Positions 7,540-15,166 of a stretch of DNA of 28,021 bases are shown in pieces. The stretch's first letter is position 1. Each line of letters starts with the position of its first letter. The position numbers were made by a program, and so were the translations under genes. Origin of the DNA: Candidatus Latescibacterota bacterium (GTDB lineage Bacteria > Latescibacterota > UBA2968 > UBA8231). Under the pieces are notes generated by a model that did not search any database, was not told where the DNA came from, and worked only from the letters and a program-made list of their open reading frames with translations. The stretch lies in NCBI GenBank assembly GCA_003529325.1, contig DPVW01000148.1:25772-53792 (forward strand), in the 5' to 3' direction.

Positions 7540-8969
7540 GTCGATTCCTCTTCTGCCTCTATTTGGCATTGTCGGCCGAAGCGCGCCTGACCAGCGGCGA
7601 CGGTGTCAGTTTTACCGGCACAATGCAGCGCCAGGGCCCGCAGACCCAGCAGTGATTCGTCGAGCTCCACGGCGCCCTCCACCTGGCGACCACTCGCGGA
7701 GCCGACGATCGCCGCCAGATGCGGCAGGTTGCGCGCGATGCCGCCGCTGAGGGCGACAGGAATGGATCGTTCCGGGTCGAGTTGGTCGAGGACCTCGCTG
7801 TATTGTCGTGCGAAGGCGCCCAACACCGATGCCAGGTAGTGCGTCGGCGTTAGCCCGCCTTCGATGATGCCGGTGATGCGTCCACCTCCAGACCAACCGC
7901 GAGCGCCGTCGAATACAGCGAGGTCGATCTGCAGATCGGCGTCGGCCACAGCCTCTGGTGTGATCTTACCCAAGGCCTGCCACATGTCCGGCGCGATGTC
8001 AGACGACCCACGACCGAAGGAGACGGTCTGTTGCAGAAAGCCGATGAATTCGGCGAGTGCGCGCCCCGAGGGAATGTGAGTCACTGCCGCCAGGTGTCTG
8101 CCATCAAAGAATGGGCGGTGTTCGGTGATGCCGTCGTCCAGTGGGCCGTCCACGAGACCGACCTGGCTGCCGGTGCCCAGGTTTACGGAGGCGACACCGC
8201 CTAAGGCGACACCGGCGCCGAGAACGGAGCACTGGTGATCACCGACGCCGGCGTAGATCGGTACCGCCTCGTCAGGGCCCTGCCAGTGCCCGGAGATCGT
8301 GTTCTCGGCTGCGGGTGCGCCGACGTGGGCGCTGACGCCACCCAGCTGCTGCACGACGTCCAGCAATTGTGCTGCGACGACCTTCGCCCTCACATCATAG
8401 AGTGCCATACCCGCCAGGATGGTTGGGTGTTCGGGCGGCAGAGTGGGCAACGACGCGCCGGGCGACTGGCCGCCGGTAGCGAGCCATCCTGGCAGCGACA
8501 GCACGACGACCTGCTCCGGCAGGTCGAGGGTGCGACCGCAGTGGATGAGATTCAGCAGTGGGAAACCGGGTCGTGGTCGCATACCGGTAAGTTGCCGGAA
8601 CCGGTCGTCGCCCAGGTGGTCGGTAACGGCGTCGACGGTGCTCGTGCCGTCGACGATTTCGAGGGCGCGTGCATCGAGCCAGGAGACGTACTCGGTCAGG
8701 GGCATGCCGGTGGCAGGATGTAACAGGGCGAAACCGTGCATCTCGCTGCAGAGCACGATGCCGTCAAATGGGGCCGCCTCCCAGGCATCGATACAGATGG
8801 CGTCAAAGCGTCGACGGATCGCCTCGAGGCTGACCTCGTGATGCCCCGGGACGGTGGCTGCCGTGGGCAGGGCGGCGTGGCGTCGCAGGTGGGAGAAGAC
8901 CCCCGTTTCGAGATCGACGAGCGTGGATTTCGTGCTGGTTGTGCCGAAGTCGACGGCGAGGAAACTCAC
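7536..8969 (-). CDS. FGGY family carbohydrate kinase (sedoheptulokinase/xylulokinase-like)
   Basis: 477-residue sugar kinase of the actin-like ATPase fold. The N-terminal phosphate loop is DFGTTSTKS at 7-15. MHG at 77-79 is a substrate-side motif shared with sedoheptulokinase and xylulokinase. The catalytic Asp244 is in GVGDHQ, the second phosphate segment is NLGTGSQ at 263-269, and the adenosine motif is LSGGIARN at 407-414. It transfers phosphate from ATP to a ketose or related sugar in the cytoplasm; the closest feel is sedoheptulokinase, but the exact sugar is not readable. The start is GTG at 8969, overlapping the beta-helix gene stop by 4 bases (GTGA), and the stop overlaps the SDR start in the same way, so the three proteins are probably made together. 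Confidence 0.88.
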   Translation of the reverse strand: MSFLAVDFGTTSTKSTLVDLETGVFSHLRRHAALPTAATVPGHHEVSLEAIRRRFDAICIDAWEAAPFDGIVLCSEMHGFALLHPATGMPLTEYVSWLDARALEIVDGTSTVDAVTDHLGDDRFRQLTGMRPRPGFPLLNLIHCGRTLDLPEQVVVLSLPGWLATGGQSPGASLPTLPPEHPTILAGMALYDVRAKVVAAQLLDVVQQLGGVSAHVGAPAAENTISGHWQGPDEAVPIYAGVGDHQCSVLGAGVALGGVASVNLGTGSQVGLVDGPLDDGITEHRPFFDGRHLAAVTHIPSGRALAEFIGFLQQTVSFGRGSSDIAPDMWQALGKITPEAVADADLQIDLAVFDGARGWSGGGRITGIIEGGLTPTHYLASVLGAFARQYSEVLDQLDPERSIPVALSGGIARNLPHLAAIVGSASGRQVEGAVELDESLLGLRALALHCAGKTDTVAAGQARFGRQCQIEAEEEST

Positions 8970-10201
8970 GACGTCGACGTCTCGTCGGGATCGATGACGT
9001 CCTGTTGCATTTGGTGGAAACAGTTGCCTGCCAGCCGTGTGCCCAGCGCCTGTGATGACAGGCGGATGCCGATGAGTTGGCGCCCCTGCCCGGAGTCTTC
9101 CAGACGACAGTTACGGATCTCGATGTCGTGGGCGACGCCCTGGAAGTCGATCGCGACACCATCTTCGGCGAAACCATTGTCGAGGAAGTGACAATTTTCG
9201 ATCAGATTGCGATGGGCACCGCGGAAGTCGTTCTCGGATTTGCGCAATAGCAGGCCCACTCGGTGGTTGCCTTCCAGGCGGGTGTTGAGAATGTGGTTGT
9301 CCGTGTCGCGGTGACCGATGGAAATGCCAAAGTCGCGGTTGTCGGAGCAGTCGCAGTCTTCGGCGAGGCCGTGGGTGACCCCCCAGCAGAAGAAGATGCC
9401 CTGACTGTTGCCGCGCGCCGTACAACCCCTGAATACGGGCCGCTGTGAACCGGATCCTGGGTGAAAACCCAGATTGGCGTTGTCCAGGGACTGACAGTCT
9501 TCAAAGTGGATGTCGTCACAGATCTGAAAGCTGAAGCCGTCGCCATTGTATTGTCGCGCTGTGACACGGCGAAAGGTGAAGCGATGGCACTGCTGCAGGA
9601 ACACGGCGCCAGCGTAGTTGCCGTTGATCTCCTCGTTCTGCTTGCGGTTGCCATCGAGCACGAGCTCTTCGACGACGACATCGCAGACACCCTCGGCGGC
9701 GGTGAGGATGGGGAACAGGGTAGATGCCGTGGACTCAGCATCCAGCCAGAAATTCTTCTCCGGACGTCTGCTCAGGGTGATTTCGTCGCCGTCGACGGCG
9801 ACCACAGTGCCACGGACGACGTCCTTCAAGACCCCCGCCGAATAGCCGCGTAGCATGATACCACATCCCGGTTGGAACGCCGATGGTTCGGCCACGGTTA
9901 TACCGTATTCATACCAGTCCGTCTCGCGTGTCAGCGTCGTCGTCGTGCTGGCCGTCTTGCGCAGTATCGTCGTCGGACCCGAACCCCGGAGTGTGAGGCC
10001 CTCATGCAGGTAGAGGGCGTTGTGCATGTCGTACGTGCCGGGCATCACCTGCAGGATGCCGCCGCCGAGTCGGGCCAGGTAGTCGGCTCCGGCCTGCAGG
10101 ACGCGATCGTCGGTGCCCTCCAGATCTCCCCCTGGTCCTGCGCTCAGCTTGAGCTGGCCAGGCAGGGCACGGGTCTGATTGTCGCGATCAGGATCGGTCA
10201 T
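8966..10201 (-). CDS. Right-handed parallel beta-helix protein (pectate-lyase / NosD-like repeats)
   Basis: 411-residue protein. The N-terminal part has GGDLEGTDDRVLQAGADYLA (24-43) and GGILQVMPGTY (47-57), the usual first turn of pectate-lyase-3-like and epimerase beta-helices. From about residue 170 come short repeats of the form x-I-x-N-C-x-x-x-D-N-x-x-G-I, for example IHFEDCQSLDNANLGFHPG, EDCDCSDNRDFGISIG and IENCHFLDNG. Such proteins bind or cleave polysaccharide. No signal peptide is present, which is odd for a polysaccharide lyase and suggests either a cytoplasmic oligosaccharide-acting enzyme or a start further upstream; upstream extension is unlikely because the start overlaps the Gfo/Idh/MocA stop by 4 bases. 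Catalytic residues cannot be assigned by eye. Confidence 0.85.
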   Translation of the reverse strand: MTDPDRDNQTRALPGQLKLSAGPGGDLEGTDDRVLQAGADYLARLGGGILQVMPGTYDMHNALYLHEGLTLRGSGPTTILRKTASTTTTLTRETDWYEYGITVAEPSAFQPGCGIMLRGYSAGVLKDVVRGTVVAVDGDEITLSRRPEKNFWLDAESTASTLFPILTAAEGVCDVVVEELVLDGNRKQNEEINGNYAGAVFLQQCHRFTFRRVTARQYNGDGFSFQICDDIHFEDCQSLDNANLGFHPGSGSQRPVFRGCTARGNSQGIFFCWGVTHGLAEDCDCSDNRDFGISIGHRDTDNHILNTRLEGNHRVGLLLRKSENDFRGAHRNLIENCHFLDNGFAEDGVAIDFQGVAHDIEIRNCRLEDSGQGRQLIGIRLSSQALGTRLAGNCFHQMQQDVIDPDETSTS

Positions 10202-11424
10202 GTGGGTGGCTCGCTGTATTCAACAGGAGCACAGGGCGGCGCCCCCAGGTCGAGGATCTCGAGCAATTCGCCGCCACGTTGAGAGGACTCGTGGGCGATG
10301 ATACCGGGCAGGGCGTAGCGGGCGGCATCCCAGGCGTTGTTTGGCGGCAGGTCGCCGTTCACCGCAGCGCGGACAAAGTCGTCGACAAGAAACTGGTGCG
10401 ATCCGGCGTGACCACTCGGGATATTGGTAAACTCCCGCGGCAGCCGCTGTATGGGATGCAGTATGGACATGCCTTTGTGGGTGCCGTCATCGGCAGTGAC
10501 AACACGCATGGGATCGTCGGAGAGTAGTACTACGGGTACTCCGGCACAAACGAGTTGCTCGTCGATCGATTCCGTCTCACGCCGATCGCGGGTCAGCCAG
10601 CGGGCTCCCGCGTCCTCCTGTTCGAAACAGCCCTGCGTGCCGAAGAGAGACATGCGTACGGCCCCGGGGTGGCCGAGTCGCCGCATCTCGCTGATGCGAC
10701 ACGAGGAGCCGTCACTCATACGGAACAGCGCGGTCTGATTGCTGAAGGGGTTGTCCCAGCGGTTGGCACCGACGCCGAAGAGTCCGTCCTCATGGTCGTC
10801 AACAAAACCCTGACAGGAGACGTGGGTCATGTGCGCGCCGGTGACGGACAGGATCTGGCTGGTCGAATGCGTCGGGTAGTGCATGGGTGGGCCACCGGCG
10901 GTCTCACGCCAACGGTCCCCACCGCGCCATTTCATGACGTCATAGAGCCCGTGATCGAAGTCGTGGATATACTCCGCCTCACCGTAGACGGCGCGTCCGA
11001 AGTCTCCCGCGCGGAAGCGCTGGCGACAGTAGAGGACGGCAGGGTAGTAGTAGCTGGTTTCACCGAGCATGTAGACCCGCCCCGACGCCTGCGTAGCAGC
11101 AACGAGATTTTCGACTTCCTGTTGCGTGATGCCCGTGGGAACAGCGCTGTATACGTGCTTGCCAGCGCGCAAAGCGGTGACGGCCTGTGGCGCATGCAGC
11201 CAGTTCTGGGTGAACAAGGCGACGGCGTCGATGGTGGCGTCGGCGCACAGTCGATCGAGGGACGGGGAGGTCTCGGCGATCTCGTATTTCTGCGCCGCAG
11301 CGGCGAGTTTGCCGTCGTCGACGTCGCACAACACGACAGCCTGCACCAATGGGTGCGCTTTGAACAGGGGGATGAAGTTGCCGGCGAAGGAGCCGCAGCC
11401 GACGATGCCGAGGCGGATGGTCAC
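10198..11424 (-). CDS. Gfo/Idh/MocA family oxidoreductase, variant without the EKP lysine
   Basis: 408-residue NAD(P)-dependent sugar oxidoreductase. The Rossmann fingerprint GIVGCGSFAG is at 6-15, and AGKHVYSAVP at 87-96 lies where AGKHVxxEKP normally is, so the usual Glu-Lys-Pro is Ala-Val-Pro and the catalytic Lys is missing. The C-terminal half has GGPPMHYPTHSTSQ (177-190), matching the family's GGPxxxxxTH catalytic segment with His186. It could use another base or be an altered-function relative. The start chosen is GTG at 11424 because it gives the standard N-terminus (MTIRLGIVGCG); an in-frame TTG at 11460 is also possible, and neither has a well-spaced ribosome site. It is the first gene of the run ending at 6751, overlapping the beta-helix gene by 4 bases. 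Confidence 0.88.
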   Translation of the reverse strand: MTIRLGIVGCGSFAGNFIPLFKAHPLVQAVVLCDVDDGKLAAAAQKYEIAETSPSLDRLCADATIDAVALFTQNWLHAPQAVTALRAGKHVYSAVPTGITQQEVENLVAATQASGRVYMLGETSYYYPAVLYCRQRFRAGDFGRAVYGEAEYIHDFDHGLYDVMKWRGGDRWRETAGGPPMHYPTHSTSQILSVTGAHMTHVSCQGFVDDHEDGLFGVGANRWDNPFSNQTALFRMSDGSSCRISEMRRLGHPGAVRMSLFGTQGCFEQEDAGARWLTRDRRETESIDEQLVCAGVPVVLLSDDPMRVVTADDGTHKGMSILHPIQRLPREFTNIPSGHAGSHQFLVDDFVRAAVNGDLPPNNAWDAARYALPGIIAHESSQRGGELLEILDLGAPPCAPVEYSEPPT

Positions 11425-11470
11425 GGCGGGCAAATAACGGGCCCCTCTCGCAGGGCGCAAGGTGCCGAGT

Positions 11471-11476
11471 TATACT
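11471..11476 (+). promoter_or_regulatory. Possible -10 box close to the PhyH-2 start codon
   Basis: TATACT at 11471-11476 matches the -10 consensus at 5 of 6 positions. It ends 6 bases before the ATG at 11483, so a transcript from it would begin at or next to the start codon. No good -35 box is present at the right distance, and the only purine run (GAGG at 11478-11481) is too close to the ATG to be a normal ribosome site. The site lies in the 58-base divergent gap with the Gfo/Idh/MocA gene. Confidence 0.3.
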
Positions 11477-11482
11477 TGAGGC

Positions 11483-12391
11483 ATGAAACCGACACAACAA
11501 CAGCTTGAGGAGTTCGAGGCGCAGGGCTTTCTCGTCGTCCGTGGGGCCCTTGCCGATGCCGATCTCGACCCCGTGATCGAGGAATACGAAGCCCACATCG
11601 ACCGGCGTGCACGGCAATTGCAGGCGGAAGGCAAGATCTCAGAGCTGCATGCGGGAGCACCCTTCGATCAGCGTCTGGCGCTGATCTGCAGACAGTGCAA
11701 CGAGATCTATCCCGAACTCGATATCATGAGATTAAGAGGCCGGGCGTCCTTTGCCTTTCTCGGCAATGACAATCTGCTCGACATGGTGGAGGCCTTCGTC
11801 GGCCCCGAGATCACCTGTAGTCCCATCCAGCACATTCGGCCGAAATTGCCCGGGGGTCTGGCGCCTCGGGGGGCCGATCCGCATGTCGCACCCTGGCACC
11901 AGGATGCAGGTGTCACCTGGGAGGATGCGGATCCCGTCTTTATTCTGACGGTGTGGCTGCCCTTGTCCCCGGCGCGACCCGAGAATGGTTGCTTGCAGAT
12001 CATCCCCCGCACGCATGGCACCGGGGTGCTCGCGCACGTCATCCGAGCGGGGCAGGGAACGGTGATCGTTGACGAGCAGATGCCGGACGCCGAACCGCTG
12101 ACACTGCCCATGGACAAGGGGGATGTCCTGCTGTTGCACAAGGAGATTCCCCATCGCTCGACGTCGAATCGCTCGGACACGGTACGGTGGAGTATGGACC
12201 TGCGTTATCAGCCGACCGGGACCCCCACAGGGCGTCCCTTTCATCCCGAGTTCGTGGTCCGCAGTCGTGCCAATCCGGATTCGGTACTCACCGAATGGTC
12301 GGTATGGGACCGGCTGTGGGCGGAGGCGCAAGCGAAAGCGGCGGTGGACAAGCCGCGGGGTCATCGATGGAAGTCGGTGCCAGCCAGGTAG
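11483..12391 (+). CDS. Phytanoyl-CoA dioxygenase family protein (PhyH-2)
   Basis: 302-residue Fe(II)/2-oxoglutarate oxygenase with every expected residue. EAQGFLVVRGAL (12-23) is the N-terminal family pattern. The iron motif is H139-Q-D141 in APWHQDAG, NGCLQIIPRTH at 168-178 is the core strand, the distal ligand is His224 in EIPHRSTSN, and Arg235 should bind 2-oxoglutarate. The APWHQD plus PENGCLQIIP arrangement resembles small-molecule hydroxylases of the PhyH family rather than lipid-acting ones, but the substrate is unknown. It is a single plus-strand gene, divergent from the Gfo/Idh/MocA gene and convergent with the ABC exporter, whose stop is 8 bases away. The ATG at 11483 lacks a properly spaced ribosome site and may belong to a leaderless transcript. 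Confidence 0.92.
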   Translation: MKPTQQQLEEFEAQGFLVVRGALADADLDPVIEEYEAHIDRRARQLQAEGKISELHAGAPFDQRLALICRQCNEIYPELDIMRLRGRASFAFLGNDNLLDMVEAFVGPEITCSPIQHIRPKLPGGLAPRGADPHVAPWHQDAGVTWEDADPVFILTVWLPLSPARPENGCLQIIPRTHGTGVLAHVIRAGQGTVIVDEQMPDAEPLTLPMDKGDVLLLHKEIPHRSTSNRSDTVRWSMDLRYQPTGTPTGRPFHPEFVVRSRANPDSVLTEWSVWDRLWAEAQAKAAVDKPRGHRWKSVPAR

Positions 12392-12399
12392 ATGACGGC

Positions 12400-14142
12400 C
12401 TAACCGCCCACCTCCGTCAGTAGTTCCTGGGCGCCGATCATACGACGATAGGGTCCATCGCCAGCAAGCAGTTCATCGTGACTGCCCGTCTCGACAACAC
12501 GTCCCTGTTCCAATACGACGATACAATCTGCGTGACGCACCGTGGACAGACGGTGGGCGATCACGAGGGTGGTGCGTTGTGCCATCAGTCGCGTCAGGGC
12601 TTCCTGGATCAGCAGTTCCGTGTGGGTGTCGACAGCGGACGTCGCCTCGTCCAGAATGAGGATCGGCGCATCGCGCAGGATGGCGCGGGCGATGGCGAGG
12701 CGTTGCTTCTGTCCTCCTGACAGGCGTACGCCACGTTCGCCGATAAGGGTGTCGTAGCCAGCGGGCAACTGCTCGATGAATTCATCCGCATTGGCGGCGC
12801 TGGCGGCGGCCCGCAGGTCGTGGTCGATCGCATCGGGGCGACCAAAGCGGATATTGTCGCCCACCGTGCCATGGAAGAGAAAGACATCCTGGTCGACGGA
12901 GGCGAGATGACCACGGACCCAGTCCAGAGGCAGCCGGCGGATGTCATGGCCGCTAATTCTGACGCTGCCCTGTTGCGGGTCGTAGTATCGCGGCAGCAGA
13001 TGGGAGACCGTCGTCTTGCCGGCGCCCGTGTGGCCGACAATGGCGACGACATGACCGGCGGGAATGACAAAGGACACGTCTCGCAGCACGGGTCCATCCG
13101 CCTCATCGTAGGCGAAGGTGATATCGCGGAATTCGACGACCCAGTCCGGGTCCTCCGGTGCCCGGGCATTGGCGGCGTCGACGATGTCCGTTTCGACGGC
13201 GAGCAGCTGAAAGACGCGGTCCGTACTGACTGCCGCCTTCTGCAGGACATCGTTGATCGAAGCCAATTGCAGGAAGGGCTGGTAGATATGGCCCAGATAT
13301 ATGATGAAGATGAACAGCTCTGCCACTTCGATACGTGCTGCCAGGGCGGCGGAGCCTCCCGCCCACACAATCAAGACAATGCCGATGCCACCGGCAGCCT
13401 CGACGATCCCGGCAGGCAGGAGGGAGACCGAATTTGCCTGAATGGAGGCATCGCGAAAGGCGGCGCTGTGACGCTCCACGTGGTGGGCGGCGACATCCTC
13501 CTGAACGAAGGCTTTAATGACACGAATGCCGGCGAAATTGTCGTGCACACGGGCGATCAGTTCAGACAGCGCGGAGCGAACCTGGCGCCACATGACCCGT
13601 ACGCGGCGCACGAAGCGGAATATGAGGAGCCCTGCCAATGGAATCGGGATCAATGTGATCAATGCAAGCTCGGTATCGATCGTCAACAGGATCGTCGCCA
13701 TCGCCACGGGGATGACGAGGGCGAGAATGGTCTCGGGCACACCATGAGCGATGAAGTCTTCCACTGCCTCGATATCGTTGATGGAACGCGAAATCAGATT
13801 GCCCGTGCGTTCACCCGAGAAGAATCGGTGGGGCAGGCCCTGCACGTGGCGGTAGACGCGAATCATCAACTCGTGCAGCGTGCCGTAGGCGGCCTGGTGC
13901 GAGAACCGCCCGTAGCCGTAACGAGTGGCACCGCGAAGCAGGTAGACACCGAGGAGGCTAGCACTCAGCAGGGCGAGCTCATCGGGGGAGCCGCCACCTT
14001 CGGTGATCCACTCGATCACCTTGGCGATCATCAGGGGTGGTAGCAGGTTGGCGCCGGCGAAGGCGAGTCCGCACAGCACCGAAAGTGCGAGCAGGCGTCG
14101 GCGGCCCTCGAGGATATCCCAGAACTGTCGAAGGAACGTCAT
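12400..14142 (-). CDS. ABC exporter, fused permease and ATPase (MsbA/BmrA type)
   Basis: 580-residue half-transporter expected to act as a homodimer in the inner membrane. The N-terminal six-helix exporter domain covers about residues 15-320, with hydrophobic segments near 17-45, 55-72, 134-153, 157-177, 247-268 and 272-292. The C-terminal ATPase has Walker A GHTGAGKTT at 370-378, Q-loop Gln418, signature LSGGQ at 474-478, Walker B ILILDEA at 494-500 and H-loop His530. The family exports lipids, lipid-linked sugars, peptides or drugs. It is the last gene of the minus-strand run starting at 25080 and begins 7 bases after a Gfo/Idh/MocA gene, so it may export a product of that pathway or simply be a distal passenger; the substrate cannot be told. 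Confidence 0.93.
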   Translation of the reverse strand: MTFLRQFWDILEGRRRLLALSVLCGLAFAGANLLPPLMIAKVIEWITEGGGSPDELALLSASLLGVYLLRGATRYGYGRFSHQAAYGTLHELMIRVYRHVQGLPHRFFSGERTGNLISRSINDIEAVEDFIAHGVPETILALVIPVAMATILLTIDTELALITLIPIPLAGLLIFRFVRRVRVMWRQVRSALSELIARVHDNFAGIRVIKAFVQEDVAAHHVERHSAAFRDASIQANSVSLLPAGIVEAAGGIGIVLIVWAGGSAALAARIEVAELFIFIIYLGHIYQPFLQLASINDVLQKAAVSTDRVFQLLAVETDIVDAANARAPEDPDWVVEFRDITFAYDEADGPVLRDVSFVIPAGHVVAIVGHTGAGKTTVSHLLPRYYDPQQGSVRISGHDIRRLPLDWVRGHLASVDQDVFLFHGTVGDNIRFGRPDAIDHDLRAAASAANADEFIEQLPAGYDTLIGERGVRLSGGQKQRLAIARAILRDAPILILDEATSAVDTHTELLIQEALTRLMAQRTTLVIAHRLSTVRHADCIVVLEQGRVVETGSHDELLAGDGPYRRMIGAQELLTEVGG

Positions 14143-14149
14143 GGTCTGA

Positions 14150-15151
14150 TCAAAAGTCTCGTGGCAGCCCCAACTCGGCGGACTCTCTCGCCAGATCGAG
14201 GGTCCGTACCACCGTCAGCACCTCGCGACCGGGCGCCGGCAGCGGTCCCTCTCCCCGCAAGGCGGCAACGAACTGACGCAGTTGTTCGGAGAAGGCATCG
14301 GCATAGACATTGGCCGGCATCTGCGCTTCGACGAGTTCACCGTTGAGGCGCACCTCGTTGCCGAGAACACTCAGAGTGCCCTGCGCACCGACAACAAGCG
14401 TCTCATGGCGGTTCTGGCGAGAGCAGAGCGAGAACTGGAATGTCGTCAATCTGCCGTCATCGAAATCCAGACAGAGGACCCCATCGCTGTCGCCGCCGGA
14501 GGCCTGGCTGTTGGCCCGCAGGGAGGACCAGACCCTTGCGGGGACAGCGGCGGCACCGGTGACGGCCGACATCAACCACAAGGCGACGTCCACATCGTGA
14601 CTGCCGAAGATGGACAGATAAAGGCCACCACACTCACCCTCCACACGACGCCACTCGGTGGACAACTTCTCAACAAAGAACACCCGTTGGTACATGATAT
14701 GACGGATGTCGCCGATGACGCCATCGGCGAGCAGGGCATGTGCCTGGCGCATACCGGCCATGCAGCGGGTCGATTGTCCCACACAGAGGGAGACGCCTGC
14801 ACGATCGGCGGCGTCGACCATACGCTGCGCTTCGGTCTGGTTCATGGCCATCGGCTTTTCCACCAGCACATGTTTGCCGGCGGCGGCAGCTTCCACGCCG
14901 AACGGCTCGTGCAGGTGGTGGGGGAGACAGATGAACACGGCGTCCACGTCAGGGGCCGCCAATACGTGGCCGTAGTCGGTGGTGGCCTGGGCATTGCAAG
15001 GGCCGGCAGCTGTGGCGGCTCGTTCCTGATTCAGATCCTGACACCATGTGACGCAGATGCCAGGTACATTATCCAGGGCCTTGAGATGGGCTCTGGCAAT
15101 CTGCCCGCAGCCGATCATGGCCATTCGAATCATCCCGTTGGTGCTACTCAT
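14150..15151 (-). CDS. Gfo/Idh/MocA family oxidoreductase (canonical motif)
   Basis: 333-residue NAD(P)-dependent oxidoreductase. The N-terminal Rossmann domain carries MIGCGQIARAH at 12-22. The family motif AGKHVLVEKP is at 91-100 with catalytic Lys99 present, unlike the other copy in this window. The C-terminal domain includes GGLYLSIFGSHDVDVALWLM (175-194), with His185 in the expected position. Members act on inositols, glucose, amino sugars or other polyols; the substrate here is not known. ATG at 15151 has a GAAAGAAGG ribosome site 8 bases upstream. It lies 15 bases after the NRAMP-related transporter gene and 7 bases before the ABC exporter gene, within the run that includes the sugar importer. 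Confidence 0.92.
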   Translation of the reverse strand: MSSTNGMIRMAMIGCGQIARAHLKALDNVPGICVTWCQDLNQERAATAAGPCNAQATTDYGHVLAAPDVDAVFICLPHHLHEPFGVEAAAAGKHVLVEKPMAMNQTEAQRMVDAADRAGVSLCVGQSTRCMAGMRQAHALLADGVIGDIRHIMYQRVFFVEKLSTEWRRVEGECGGLYLSIFGSHDVDVALWLMSAVTGAAAVPARVWSSLRANSQASGGDSDGVLCLDFDDGRLTTFQFSLCSRQNRHETLVVGAQGTLSVLGNEVRLNGELVEAQMPANVYADAFSEQLRQFVAALRGEGPLPAPGREVLTVVRTLDLARESAELGLPRDF

Positions 15152-15166
15152 CGTCTTACCTTCTTT

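Noticed and set aside
12820..14043. A 407-codon open frame on the plus strand
   Set aside because: It is antisense to the ABC exporter, whose Walker A, LSGGQ and Walker B are intact; the antisense product has no domain signal.
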